Shown here piece by piece: positions 33,657 through 46,400 of a stretch of DNA of 64,000 nt. Each line of letters starts with the position of its first letter. The stretch's first letter is position 1. The notes under the pieces were generated by a model. It did not search any database and was not told the origin of the DNA. It saw nothing but the letters and a program-made list of their open reading frames with translations. The DNA is from Candolleomyces eurysporus. Taxonomy: Eukaryota; Basidiomycota; Agaricomycetes; Agaricales; Psathyrellaceae. The translations under genes and the position numbers were made by a program. The stretch is from positions 62,001 to 126,000 of the forward strand of contig JANBPK010001198.1 in NCBI GenBank assembly GCA_027579435.1. Direction: 5' to 3'.

Positions 33657-36493
33657 TGCACTGACTTAATTCAATCCAAGCAATTACTCCAACGCAGAGA
33701 TTACCCCTCTCCTCTGAATGCATTCAGATCCATACTCAATTTCTGGCTAAACATTCAATCGAAACGTCGAACAAAGTGTTGTACTGACCCGGCAGTGTCA
33801 CAGGGCGCCAACCTCTCCACTTTTTCCCTTCCAGGCCCGTCAAGAGTCGACCCGTATCCAATCGTTCTGTCGAGCGTCTGATGATCTGGGATGTCTATCT
33901 GCGTCGTTCGGTGCAGTGAGAACGCGGTGGGACCAGGGTAGGCAGAGATTTCCAAGAACCGAATATTGTGCGTCGTATCGTTGTTTCCGAGGAGATCAGG
34001 AGGGTTGGTATGTCTGGAAAGCCATGGAAATTGGGGAACTCCTATATATCCAATGTGCTGCCGTAGACGATTGACGTTTGAACACGGGTACTGTGTCATG
34101 GGTTGTAAGGTGTGTTCACTGCGTACGCGGCGGCCACGTCGCTTCCTGAGGTTCTCTTGGTACGCCATTATCAGTGATAACGCCGATGTGCGTATTCTAT
34201 GGAATGAAAATACCTTAGATACCGAGTCTCTCGGAATCCAACTATTGCTGCAATGGTATGAAACTCTCCTTGAGTACCTGCGACTCAGCCTTGCAGCGCA
34301 GCCCATGGTCGGCATAGCATTCCCGCGCCTTTCCATGGCGCTTGGCTCCGGCGCTGCTGTCAGCGACAATGAAATGGATCTCAGAGAGAAACATAGGTTT
34401 CCTGATCCACGGCCGTTTCTGATTATGAGCGCCCTTATTTCCGAGGACCTATCACAAAGATGTGCAGCGGCACCTTTATATGTCGCAAGCAATGACGTTA
34501 TGCCCGCATTTGGTGAGCTTTGCCGGCGCTAGTAGAGCTGCCAAAAATAGGCCGGTACTGATTGTTTGCAGAGAGGGTAGACTCGAGAATGCTCGAAACT
34601 TGGCGTAGGTCGCACCAGGACATACGAGAGCGCAGTAAAGTTGTTTTTTACCCTTGAAGTATCGTTTTGACCGTTGAAGTTCTCCCGGAAACGATGAGGA
34701 GAAGGGTAGGTAGCCTCGACGGTCAGCTTGGTACTGGCCCTGAGCTCTTCGTCGTCGTCCCCGAAGCCCCGCGGAGGCTGGAGCTGTGTGCTCAAGACGA
34801 CCGCTGCTCTTACGATACTTCTCTCTTGTTGAGTATATATTAGAGTACTCAGGGAATGAAGAATGTCTAAACTCCTCGAGGAGCTGTTGCACCTTCCGAT
34901 TCCTTCCTTCACTTCTCATAATTTTGCATCTCTCCCCTAGATTCCCTCAATGGAACATCTCAATACTCTTAATATGTCTCCTTCGTGTTTCCAACTGAGT
35001 GATCTCATAATGGAACACTTGTCACGTCGTCAAAGGTATGTCGGTGGAGTTTTGCCGCTCATCTAGATCCCGAATTTCTCGCAGTTGCCTCAAGCTGTGA
35101 ACGGTAAAAAATCCCTTTGTTACCGTGGAGGTGTTTGGGCGCCGTTCCAGAGTTCCAGTAGCCATTTTTGCTACGCTGTAACACTCTCGCTTAGACCTTT
35201 GCTAGCTTCTTGCAATGCATTTACTCAGTGTTTTCACCGATTATTCTTACCAGGAACAACCGAGCCAGCATCACGGTCCAGTTGACTGGCCGGGTCCGGT
35301 TGAGAGCGTGCGCATGAGACTCCAGCTGTGTACGGAGTATCTTTTAATTTTACTACTTTTTTGTCAGAGATACCCAGGAGTATTCTTTGTTGACATGTAA
35401 TTTTCGAGTGATTCTCAGCCCAATCAGTAATTCGAGCTGAGAAAAAAATACATGCGGAATTTATGCGTTAATATTAGGTCAAGTACCTCGAGGCTACCAT
35501 TTTTGTACACTTCCTTCAGCAAAAAACGCACGAAGAAACGTTTTCGAGAGTTCGGAAAGCTAGGAGACTCTAAACATATTCAAGCGCCACTCAAATTTCA
35601 TGGTCCGCTGGAATATTGCTGAGGGTTTGACGCCATCAAACTCAACATTTCTCTCTTAAACTTCTAGCCGACGCTCTGCCCTACTCTGGTTCGACCACAA
35701 AAGCATGAAGCTATCCTTCTGTGGGGCATCTGACGATGGTCACGGAGGCGCGTAATTCCCATAATTGTCAAGATATGTCACGAAACACTGCCGTAGTATG
35801 AAATGCCACCATCGCGACACCCAAAAGGACCTACTCCAGTTCCAGATCTCAGCTGTGAACCATAGATCCGTGTATTTTGATGCCTCAAGGGACGCTTGAA
35901 GCTTCTTCGGTCCAATTGGAGATGCTTTGAAGCTTTGAAGGCGTGACTAGGCACCGCAGTTTTCGGGGTAGGCTGAACTCGCGGTGTTCAAGGAGTCTTG
36001 TCGGTCGCTATGATAGGCCGGGAAGTCAAGGGTAATGTCCATCGAATACGTTCATTTCTGAGATTTTTGTTAATTTCCCCCCTGTACCCAGCCTCAGGAC
36101 CGAGACCTGCTGTGTACCAATGAACAAAACAATCAGGTTGCACGGGAGTAGATGGCGGGTAGTGTCGGAGCCAGAAACGGAAAAGAAACAGCGTGAATCA
36201 TAACGATTCTGGCAACAAGATACGACTATCATTATGACCCGATCAAGTTCTTACAACCGGAGATCCAGTGGCAAGGTTTCCATAATGGTCCTTGGGGTAA
36301 GGAGACACTCGATCTCGCCTATTCCGCTCTGTTGATTTTGTATTTATTTAGGTGTTTGGTTTATTTCGCCCTGGTATACTTAAGAAGGTTTGCGATAACG
36401 CAGTAAAGTCCCCTTGCTTCTTGCCACTTTGTGAGGCAGACAAATCAGGGTCGCACCCCGCTGCCTTATACGTCTGCTGCCAGTCGGCCCATC
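33657..36493. other. Gene-poor region
   Basis: About 2.8 kb without a gene I can support. Open frames of 245 aa (minus, 34492-33755) and 188 aa (plus, 33966-34532) oppose each other over the same DNA; neither has a recognisable domain or spliced partner exons. From about 35.4 to 36.2 kb the sequence is A/T-richer and stop-dense in all frames. The promoter of the zinc-finger gene must lie near the right edge. Confidence 0.4.
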
Positions 36494-37847
36494 ATGTTCA
36501 ACGTCGAAGCCGTCCCGGGCGTATCCATCGTGATACGCTCCAAGGATCCCAGTTTCACCCCCAACAACATGGTTTTCGTGACGGAGTATGCTGGGATGGG
36601 GAGTTCGCCGACCTCTACTCGTAAGTTCATCGTTCGCCGAGCGTTGCTCGATGTCCTCGGCTTTCTCGGATGACGACACTCACATGTTCTATGCAGCCTT
36701 GCAGTTGTCCATACTGAAGGAGTCGGACCAAAACGGTCAATTGATTCGTATCTCTGTGACGAATCCCAATAATGGGTCCGCTGGTCGGAAGGCCACCAAC
36801 CCTATATCACCTGTCTCGTCATATGGTCAGTCTCATTGCAATTGTACCTATCTCGTTTCCTATTACTGACGTCTCATGTTGCAGGCAACCTGTCACGTAT
36901 TCCGTCACCCTCGTCGATGTCATATCAGAGAACGTCGACAAACCCCACCGGGTACCCATCACCGTCGCCTTCCATTGTACAACAGATTCCTTTCCCTACG
37001 AGTGACTCTGGGAGCTCTCACACAAGTTCGTCTTCCGCGGTCCAGAGCGATGTCCTGGATTTCGGCGATTTCGGAGATGCCCTCAGCAACTTCCAAGATG
37101 CATTCCCGACAGCGTACAGCGACCTTAACGCCGTCCTCGGAAGCGGCTCCAACTCCTCGGATCAACTGCGCTCATCACAGTATTATTCCTCCGACCCCCT
37201 CATGAATTGTTCGTACACGGATTCCATCCCTTGTATTCGTGAATGTTGATTGATTTTCAGCATCCAGCTACCCCATTCCCACCACCTCAGCCTTCCTCAC
37301 ATCAGCACCCATGATCCATGACCCAGCATTGTCACCCCCTCCCCACTCGAATTCTTTAACTAATACCTCGCTGGCAACACCACTTGTCAGTAGTCCTTCT
37401 TCACTGCCTTCAGAAGATAATAACGCCTCATCATCCTCGTCATCATCACCCTCCGCTTCTGCATCGTTGTCGTCCCTTTTTCCCGCTCCTCCGCCTTCGT
37501 CCTCCTCCTCCTCAGACCAGAACGATCCAAAGCGGATATACACCTGCCGACACGACGGTTGTGAGAAACGATTCGCAAGAAAATACCACAGACAAGTACA
37601 CGAGAACAGCCACAAACCAAAGGTCAGAATGCTATTGACGTGTCGGGAGGGGGATTGTACGGCGAAGTTTGGGCGCCCACACGACCGAATGAGGCATGAA
37701 GTGGCAAAGCACGGCTTGAGGCCGAACTTTGTGTGTAAGGAGTGTGGCAAGTTCTTTGGCACGGAGAGTAAATTGCGGGGACATAAATGTGATTTAATGC
37801 CTTCGCAGCGGCATCGGTGGACTGAACCTGGGCCGAACGAAGTTTAG
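36494..37847 (+). CDS. C2H2 zinc-finger transcription factor
   Basis: Putative nuclear DNA-binding regulator of about 390 aa in four exons. The N-terminal half is Ser/Pro-rich and disordered: FNVEAVPGVSIVIRSKDPSF at the start, then LQLSILKESDQNGQLIRISV, a serine-rich linker, and LDFGDFGDALSNFQDAF (acidic-hydrophobic, activation-domain-like). Three zinc fingers close the protein: YTCRHDGCEKRFARKYHRQV with H...H; LTCREGDCTAKFGRPHDRMR with H...H; and FVCKECGKFFGTESKLRGHK with a final Cys (C2HC form). Introns lie near 36619-36695, 36826-36884 and 37209-37260, all with usable GT-AG borders. The spacing of the fingers suits base-specific binding; targets are unknown. Confidence 0.82.
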
Positions 37848-39136
37848 CGGTGGGTTGCTTTTTCTGTACTTATATCTCATATGCGATATGGACCGCCTTT
37901 TTTGTTTCTCTATGCACTCTTAGGCGTCCTGACGCTTTGCTTTTTCTCCTCTTACCTTCCCCTACCTTCTCATTATTCTCATTCTCAACTTAGATAGCAT
38001 CGTCCGGCTATTTATCTTCTTTCCTGAACGACTACATACCGGTTGGATTGTACCTATAGTAAAGCTCCCATGGCGGATGGATGTCAATGTCTTAGTTTAT
38101 ATTACAATATGAAAAGACTCCCTGTCGCGTTCGTATCTATCGCCTTTTCTAAGCTTGGAACTGCTGCGGGAAGTGGATATAAAGCGGCTTGTTACCCGAC
38201 GAACGGGTCCCGGACGCCACTGGCGCCAACTCGCATAGATAATGTCAATCAGTCGTCGCCTCAGTGTCCTCAGCAGCTATCGAGGATGAACGTGCGCAAC
38301 TCGCTAGCCATGACTTGAAATCCGAGAGTCAGTATGAAGAGTTTCGATCATTATTTTGGGCGCACATGGGCTTGGCAGTAAACGTTCATGCGTTCGAACT
38401 TGTTCATTGCTGCTTCTAATGCTCACAAGAAATCCAAACCCTGGAATTTGCGAGATCTACGGGCCAACTACACACCGACTTTTTCTTGCCGTTCTATCAC
38501 CCTCCCATGGATATGGATCTTCAAGTTTTTTTGTTCGAAGCAGCAGGTTGTCCGAGTCGCGTGGGCGGCATCCCCTGAGAAAGTATCCGTGTTAAATTGA
38601 CAAGATCGCCGCTGTCAGGAGGGTCGACTTTGAATCTTATTCCTACGTGGTGGCACCGACCAGGTCGCGTTGCGCACTCATTAATCAAGTTAGTACAGCG
38701 GCTTGTATGGTGGGGCGCTACCAGATAGTCATCTTCTGAAAAAGCATTATCTCTTGTTTGGATTTGAAGTTCCTTGTTCACGACCCACACGGTGTGAGGC
38801 ATGCTAGTAGCCCTCTCAGCATCCTTGAAGCCCGGGTTAGTATCTAGACTACGGAAGGACAGTCAAGACCGTTCGAGGCTTGGCGCTAGGCGACCGAGTC
38901 GAGCGAAAAGCCCATTGTCCCCGACCCAGAGTAACGCAGGTCCATCATAGGGCAGACATCGAATTGTCCGGACAACTGTGTGGTGGGCTTCTCTTTTTTC
39001 CAGTGGCTAGCCGATGTCTTGAAAACAAGGGTGCTTATCGCGCTTTTACTAAGATATGAGCACCAGAAGAGGCAGCAATCGAAAACGTTGGTGAGGTGGA
39101 GACAACCCACTTTGCTACTAGCCCTTGGACTTGATC
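37848..39136. other. Intergenic region
   Basis: About 1.3 kb between the zinc-finger gene and the aldo/keto reductase relic. Only short unconvincing open frames are present. Confidence 0.4.
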
Positions 39137-39480
39137 TCCGCAAGCGGGTATCTTTATCTGATATACCAAAATACTTATCGTCTCTTCCGACCTCGTGGGC
39201 GTCAATGATGCGGTTGACTTCCGCGACTCCTCTGCGTAAAGTACCGGGCTTGCTAATTCTCCAGAGCTCAAGAGGGCTTCCAGAAAGACGGAGCACGGAG
39301 ATGTCAATGATCTCATCACTTTTCAGGCCAATGGTGGGATGTAGTAAGTATACGTACGAAGAACATACGAATGGGATGACATGAGGGCCTAGATGAGCAA
39401 CCCACACGGGAACAAGCTAGACTGGAGCGTAACAAAGTCTCTTAACAAGGGACAGAAGGATCTGGCAACTTCGAAGTTTC
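39137..39480 (-). pseudogene. Decayed aldo/keto reductase copy
   Basis: Inverted, degraded copy of the gene end at 1-376. On the minus strand it reads VKRLCYAPV-stop-LVPVWVAHLG, then PHVIP, where the intact gene has AERLGCTPAQLSLAWVAHLG. The intron donor GTACGTATAC is kept, so this is a DNA copy, not a retrocopy. The second exon keeps VNRIIDAHEV and KYFG but has TGA where the gene has CGG and TAG where it has CTG. At least three in-frame stops. Weak similarity may continue upstream to about 39.7 kb. The two copies are about 39 kb apart and in opposite orientation. Confidence 0.85.
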
Positions 39481-40555
39481 ATGGCACTCGTATCACCCTC
39501 TGCAATGTGGGGATGATGAGAAAGGGCAAGTCGGATTTGGGAAGTGGACATCCTCCCCGAAAACGACTGATAGGTCTTTTGATATACCCTGGGAGGAAAA
39601 GCTTCCCGAGCAGCATTGCGCAGCAGAGATTTTGGGGTGGTACCGTCGGCTTTGTAGACTTCTGGGTTAAAGAAATATGCTTACGAACATACAAGAACGT
39701 ATGCCCCCGCCCCTCTTGTGGTGCCTGGTTAGAACCATGGACCTACCTCGATTTCTGCAGCCGCGTGTTTGATTGAGATAGCAAAAGTAAGGTGGGTCAA
39801 CCAGAACGATGCGAATATTAGGTTCAGTCGACAAACAGAGCTAAAGCAAGGACCTCCCACGAAACACGAAAGGTGCGCTCCCCCGTGCTTGAGACTAACC
39901 CTTTTTCACGGATGAGACGGATAGAAAAGAAGCGGTCCCAGAATACCTCACTTATGGATCCTCGGAGGGAAAAAGACATGATGCTCCGTACCCCAGTCCT
40001 GGAGGGAGGAGATATCGATTAGGAACGAGAAGCCTACGATCTGACTGTATTCCGGATCCATGGCACTGGATGAACAAAGCGTTTACCACGCCTCTAGAGA
40101 GGACGATACCCACTCATCATTGACAGACGAAGATCTTTGCCTGTCAACGGTGAATGGCCATCGTCCTGAGCTTTGACAGTTGCTTAGAAGGGCGGTTCAT
40201 CTGGAACGAGGTTAGTAAACCCATCCGACAAGTACGTCCGATTAGTGGTATGTAAGCGAATGACAGAATCCCGAGCATCATACAAATCATGCACATGCCT
40301 GAAAATAAGCACAAGTCAATAAGGCAAGTACAACGCATAAATTGCGTCAACCCACTCACGGCAGTCCTTCCAAGTTGGTCGTCGGGCGGGGTTGTTTTTC
40401 GTGATCCCTTATCACAGCCCCTTGCACGGAGAACGAATTCCGTAACATCCACGAAACTTAATTTCTTCGATGTGGGGCGGGTTCAAGCGATTCATATCCT
40501 TCAATTTAGGCTTCCTTTGTCAACGATATGTATTTCATTTTGGAGAGCGCGTGAA
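39481..40555. other. Intergenic region
   Basis: About 1 kb. The left part may hold further unrecognisable remains of the aldo/keto reductase copy. No supported gene. Confidence 0.35.
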
Positions 40556-42926
40556 TCAGCCGTAATGAAGAATCGCTATGTCCTTGACACTACTAAACTC
40601 TTCCGGGCCAGCATTCTGGTCACAAAACACAGGTTCATCAGTATTCCAGGCACAGTGTGGATACGAAAGATAACGACTTACGATAATCCCAATGATTCTT
40701 TGCTCATCCAACAAAACGGCGTCATATCCGTGATACTTCTCCGTTGACGACTCGATGTAAGGTAACCTGGAAACAATATCTTCTGTAAACACACCTCCGG
40801 ATAGACATCTCTCAGACTCGTCTTGAAGTTCCTCCGGACCCACACCCACGATCCTATCGGTACACAGATACCTTTCGTTTGAGAGGTGAGCTTTCCGGAC
40901 ATGATATGGGTTGAAATCGAGTATGCGGATGGGACTGTTCTGTGTACGCGAATTTTTATCGATTCTGACGAACCGTTGTCCAGCGGTAGACGTGATATAG
41001 ACACTAGCGAACTTGGTTGCATCAAGCCAGCGAGTTCGGGGTCCCCAGTCTGACCAATCGACAATTGGCGGTATATATGTACCGCCATCCAAAGCACATT
41101 CCCCGTCCTGCATCAGACCCAGGGTATTGCCTGGTGTATTGAGGATGGGATACATGATACCGTCAGTGACGGTGTTCCAGGCGAGGGCTTCATTGTTGAG
41201 TGAGATGCCAAGCTCTTGGGCGGAAGGGAGGTCTTCGTGATCTTCGGCAGAGTAGAAGCTGTCGTGGTCGTCCACATCCCCTCCGTCGTCTTCGTCCTCG
41301 TCTTCATAATCATCGTCGTCGTCGTCACCATCATCACCACCACCGTCGTCGTCGTCATCGTCCTGGTTGAGTAGTGTGACCACAGCTTCGTCAGCGTAAT
41401 CCTGGGCACCCTCCGCTCCTAACGCGTTGGTCGGCTCAGCGTTTGATTCCTCCGGAGCACCTTGGTCTGTAGGGATAGAATTGGGTGGTTGGGTGGAGGC
41501 TGGTTCGGAGCTTGAAGGTTCTGGCTGAGGAGGAGCCTCGCTAGATGAATCATCGCTAGGAGGAGAATCATGAACAGCTTCTTGAACGGACTCCGGTGCC
41601 CGCTCTCTTGACGACGCTGACTCGGAGGTTGCTTTCGGCTCAGGAAGTTTGATCTTGGACTCCCATCCCCCCGGAAGTAGATCCAACAGCGTACTCCGAT
41701 GCATAAATGCGAGGTAGGACTTTCGCGCTTCCAAACCGAAAAATACCATCTCCATTACCATAATAGCACACCGAGGGTCATTGAAAAATGGTCGATTCTT
41801 GGGAGAATATTGTGGATATTCGTCTCCTGCTGTGGGGCTAGGATCGCAGCGGCATTGGACGTAGGCGATTCGTTGGCCCGGGGCAAGTGGGGGGAGAGCC
41901 AATTGGGTTATGAGTGAAATCGGTAAATCTTTGTCGTCAACACCAGGTATGGAGTGGGGGATGTGCATGATGGCGAGTGTGTGAGATTCAATCTCGGGCA
42001 TGAGGAGGAGATCTTCTCGAAGGTAGCAAAGACCAAGATTGGGGGCGGGCATGGGATCCTGATCATTGACGACGCGAAAGTCGAATTAGCCGCCGAGTGA
42101 GTAAAGTAAGCTTGCCCTGCTGCTCACCCCTTTGCGTGTGCCCTTTTTCCAGTTGAAAATGTGTAGCTCGTCAGGTCCTCCACCATCTCTAGCGCTGACG
42201 ATGATAGCCAGATTTTCGCCGGATATTTCGATGCTGATGCTGACCATGGTGTCGACTTGCATGAGCCTGATAACTGGCTTCTCTGCCTGGTCGTGCAGTG
42301 TCCCTGTTGAATGTCGGAAGAGTGTTAATTCGAGTGCAAATAATCGATGATCTGGAGTTGAAGCGCTGTAACACAGAATTAAGAAGCCGTGAGACGATCG
42401 AGAAGAGTGAAACCTACATAGTCACTGCGGCAAGCAAATCGTGCTCCTCGATGCTTGTCCCGAAATCGACGATATGTTTGGTCATGTAAACGACCGAGGG
42501 AGCGGCCAGAGCTTCATCTGCGTTTGAGGGCAAGGTAATAGACTGTATGCCGAGAGTCAATATCTCATTCGGAATAGCAGCCACTCCAAGTAGGTAGGTG
42601 TTTGGCGTCACATCATATATCCCAGCTGGAGCCTTGGGAATGGCGATGGTAGCCGAGAAGTCTGGCTGCAATGCTGCCCATGCATCTTCCCTCTTCCTGA
42701 GAGACTCAAGACGCTCTGAGACGCTCATTGAGCAATATGGGTTGTCTTTCATGCCTGCGATTTCGAGTTCTGCGATGTATTGGAGCTGGCTGGACGAGTC
42801 GTAGAGCTCCTTGAACTTTTTACAAGTTTGCTTGCATGTTACCAGGCCGTGTAGCGACAGGTTTTCAAGAATGCTGGTTATTATCTCGCTTGGCAGCTTG
42901 AAGAAGGGAGAATTTTGTGGAATCAT
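40556..42926 (-). CDS. F-box protein with long acidic stretch
   Basis: F-box protein of about 735 aa in four exons. The F-box is at the N-terminus: FFKLPSEIITSILENLSLHG then LVTCKQTCKKFKELYDSSSQ. It is followed by beta-rich segments such as HRLFALELTLFRHSTGTLHD, MVSISIEISGENLAIIVSAR and DELHIFNWKKGT, typical of the propeller-like or beta-rich C-terminal regions of basidiomycete F-box proteins. A disordered Ser/Pro/Glu region then leads into an acidic run, mostly Asp/Glu with a few Gly, encoded around 41280-41370. The C-terminal part includes TDGIMYPILNTPGNTLGLMQ, FNPYHVRKAHLS and a last exon, NAGPEEFSSVKDIAILHYG. The start is placed just before the F-box; an upstream ATG at 43043 in the same frame is possible. 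It is divergent from the TKL kinase gene. Likely an SCF substrate adaptor; target unknown. Confidence 0.8.
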
Positions 42927-43478
42927 GGTGGTGGTCAGGAGGCGAAGACGACCGCTCCAAACGGGTACGACATGGTATAGCTCGGGAAAGGCCGATCGCA
43001 TCGCATCACTGACACGGGGGTCGCGTAGGCGGTAAATTGCCAAGCCTTACCATATACCACCACGTACTTACAAGCAGGCAGGGAGGCTCACAGATGGAAT
43101 AAAGGTGAGAGCTCAAGCAGCCAAATTTTTGATTCTCTGACGGCTGTCGGCAGAATTTTCGCTCTGAGCTAAGGGAAGCGACGCTCCCAAAAAATCTCAG
43201 AGAAACCTACTCAGCTGGGTCGGTAACAGTAACGCTTGACGCGGTCTTGTTCTGCCATGTCGAGATGCAGACGCACTGAAAACCCAGGCTTCATTGTCTT
43301 CGAGACGTGTACTAACTGAATGGTAGCTTTGCATCATGGTTGCAGCCACCGTCGATCATAACCGTGACTGCGTCTCGGGATCGCGTCAGCCGCCGATGCG
43401 TCTGCAAGGTTCAACCTTGGTAAACACATCTTACCTTCTCCTCTAATCCACCCTGAGCGCGATACATCTCATTCAAAA
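42927..43478. promoter_or_regulatory. Divergent promoter region F-box/TKL kinase
   Basis: About 550 bp separate the two divergent starts (less if the F-box gene starts at 43043). No specific site is claimed. Confidence 0.4.
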
Positions 43479-46400
43479 ATGTCAAGCCCACCGCCTAAAG
43501 GGATCGGCGATTTGATGCCCTCCCTAACTTTATCTCCTTCACTGTCTTCTCGAAGCCCGGGCGTCGTGTCGCAAAGCACGTCTGGGAGGCATTTGCGACG
43601 AATATCTGCAGGAAATCGCCCGGTCGTATCTCCTCCAATGAATCCTTCCAGCTCGTTCTCGAAGTCGCCTCGCCTTTCTCTAGGCGGGAGATCGAGTGCG
43701 ACTGCATCACCGACCATGATGGATCGCTCACCTCCGAGTAACGATGGTCGACGGCGAACCAATACAGAACCAGTAACTTCTTCTCTCTCGAGCAGGCTCT
43801 CACCAACGGACCTCACCACTGCGCGACCTTCGTCTGCTTATGTTGAGTCGACAAGTATTCAAGATTTGGGACTTTCCAGGGCGCCAAGCTACCGGCGGGC
43901 CCGCCCTTCTTATGGAGCTGAATCTGGATACCAGGAGAGGCCCAAGTCACGTAAGTGCTCCACTACCTTTCATTAGGAGCTTGCAGCGAACGTCAACAGC
44001 AGCAGGACTTGGATTACCGGATTCTTTCAGGCCCGCAAAGCACGTTTTTGATCAAAGTACGATCCACCCTCGCCCATGGAAAGGTAGCGAAGACAGTAGC
44101 CATGACCTCGCTATGAGAGACACGTCGTACTGTAGCGCCAACTCTGTTCCTCCTGAGCAGACTGATGCCTACGAAAGTACGGAACAGGTCAGAGCGTCGC
44201 GGTTTCACTGTAGAACCCTGCTGATATACTCCCGCTGATATATCCCCTCCAGTCTGTCAAAGAAGCTATCAAGTCGGTCACAATGGTTGGCATCGAGGTT
44301 GTTGTCAAGATACTGGACAGCGGTGTACTCGCATATGTTCCAATACCGGGACTAGAGGCAATCGCTCAGGTACTGGTTTCAACCTGGACGATTGTAAAGC
44401 AGGTGTCGGTCAGCTTTGTAGCATCTCCAGCGCATTGGGTCGTCACTGAGCCTATCATAGAACAATAGGTTACGCTTGCTGAGGCTCACTCAGCGCTGTG
44501 CGCACCTGGTTCTCACAATCAGGCAGGACGTTCAAGAAGCAGGCGATCGTATCCACTCTACCTTACAACGGGCCCTGGATGCCCTGCACCAGTAAGAAGA
44601 CTTCCCTAATCGGACCCAGTCTACACTGACGAGTCGTCATTTAGGGCGTTTACTAAAGTCAAGGTTCTGGCAGAAACGCAGAACGAGATGCCATTTTTGA
44701 AGAGGCTATTAGGGAGGAATGAAATGGAGGCCCAGTTTTCTGCTTGCGACGAGGAATTGAATAATGCTCTCAGATCATTCTCTGTATGTTGCTGTCTCCA
44801 CCTCCATTCCCTTCTCTGATCATATTCGTCCCAGCTCTCCGTGCAGATCAACACCATGAAACTCGTTCTAGACACGACAGAGAGTCTTCGGAAGCAAAAC
44901 GAAGAATTAGCATCCCAGAACCAGAAGCTGCTTTGGCTATGCAGTCCGCGCCCACAGAATCAGCCGACCCCTAGTCTCGTCGAGCAAACGCTGACAGCCT
45001 GTTCTCTTACTGTACGTCGTCATTCGGATACTCGAGAGACGGCCTTTTGAGCTCATTCCTTCTAGCCCCAGTTGCCTCCAAACTATGGCTCCATCGACGA
45101 CAGACATATGATGTCAATGGCAGTGTCGGACTCTGCGTCTAGCGTTGGCACCGACATGACACGATCTCGTTCAAGCAGCACCTCCCGACCAGCCATTCAT
45201 AGGGCTACAGCTTCGTCTCGTAGTAAGCAAGTGAACAGGAAGCTTTCGCCTGAACCAAGAGGTCCTGGCTCCCTCCTCACCCAGCCGGTCGCCATCGTTC
45301 GAAGTTCCTCTTCGCGATGTCGAGCAGCATCAAAGGAAGTTTCTCCCACTCAAACAAGAAACCGCCCTGGCTCACCCGATCCGACTGAGGACACCATGGC
45401 GAAGATTATAACCCATCAACAGATGCAGAACGAGTTCGATAGGCATTGCGATATGGAGGACTTCAGGCAACTTATCAAGGAGACGTTGGATGAGGGGAAG
45501 GATTCGCTGATTATCAAGCTCCTGCAGATTGATGTCAAGGATTTTCCGCAGGCGATTACTGTGTTGCAGCATGAGCTGCGGGAGTATCAGAACGGGACTC
45601 ACGGAAGGCATCGTGGGGTGCCGTTGGAGGATAGGGATATCCACCAGGATTTCATTCAGAGAGGGGTTGATGCGATGAAGAGGATGACGCAGACGGATGA
45701 GGTTGAGTGTCCGGAGTGGGCGATCAACAAGTATGTCCGCTCTTTTCAACGAGATCTACCACCGGCTAATTCCGTGGGATAGGTTCAAGATATTGGAACT
45801 GGAGACGATTGGATATGGCTCTTTCTCCACCGTTCGTCGGGCGTTGTGGAATGGGCAGGTCGTCGCTCTCAAGATTTTGTCACCGAAGACCAAGCGCACC
45901 GTGTTCGAGAACGAGATGAGGATCTGGAAGAACCTTAGCCATCCGAATATCCTTCCTTTATTTGGCGCCAGCAACTCTACAGAAGAACCCTTGTTCTTCG
46001 TCAGCTTGTACGCCAAGCACGGGAGCCTTGTGGACTTTTTACAGGCGCTCAGGAGGAACGATCTTGAAGGTGTATTTGGATCTATGCTCAAAGATCCGAA
46101 CCTTGTCGACGGTCCGAGGAAGCGACATTCTAGGCGCGACTCCAACTCGCTTATGAGGGAGCAGGCTCATCATAATCGTTGGTATGGTGGTGGAAGTCCG
46201 CCCTCGGGAGACGTAGAGAGGTTTTATACACTACCGCTTTCGAAGAGTGATAGCAAGTTCAATCGGTGTCATGTTTTGAAGGATGGGGATATCTTTAGGT
46301 TTATGTTGGATATCGCCAGGGGGATGGAGTACTTGCATGATAATGGGGTGTTGCATGGGGATCTAAAGGTACGTTCGATTTGACTTCGTTTGGAGTTTGG

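Noticed and set aside
33755..34492. 245-residue minus-strand frame opposing a 188-residue plus-strand frame
   Set aside because: The two frames compete for the same DNA, neither has a domain or spliced extension, and both may be chance.
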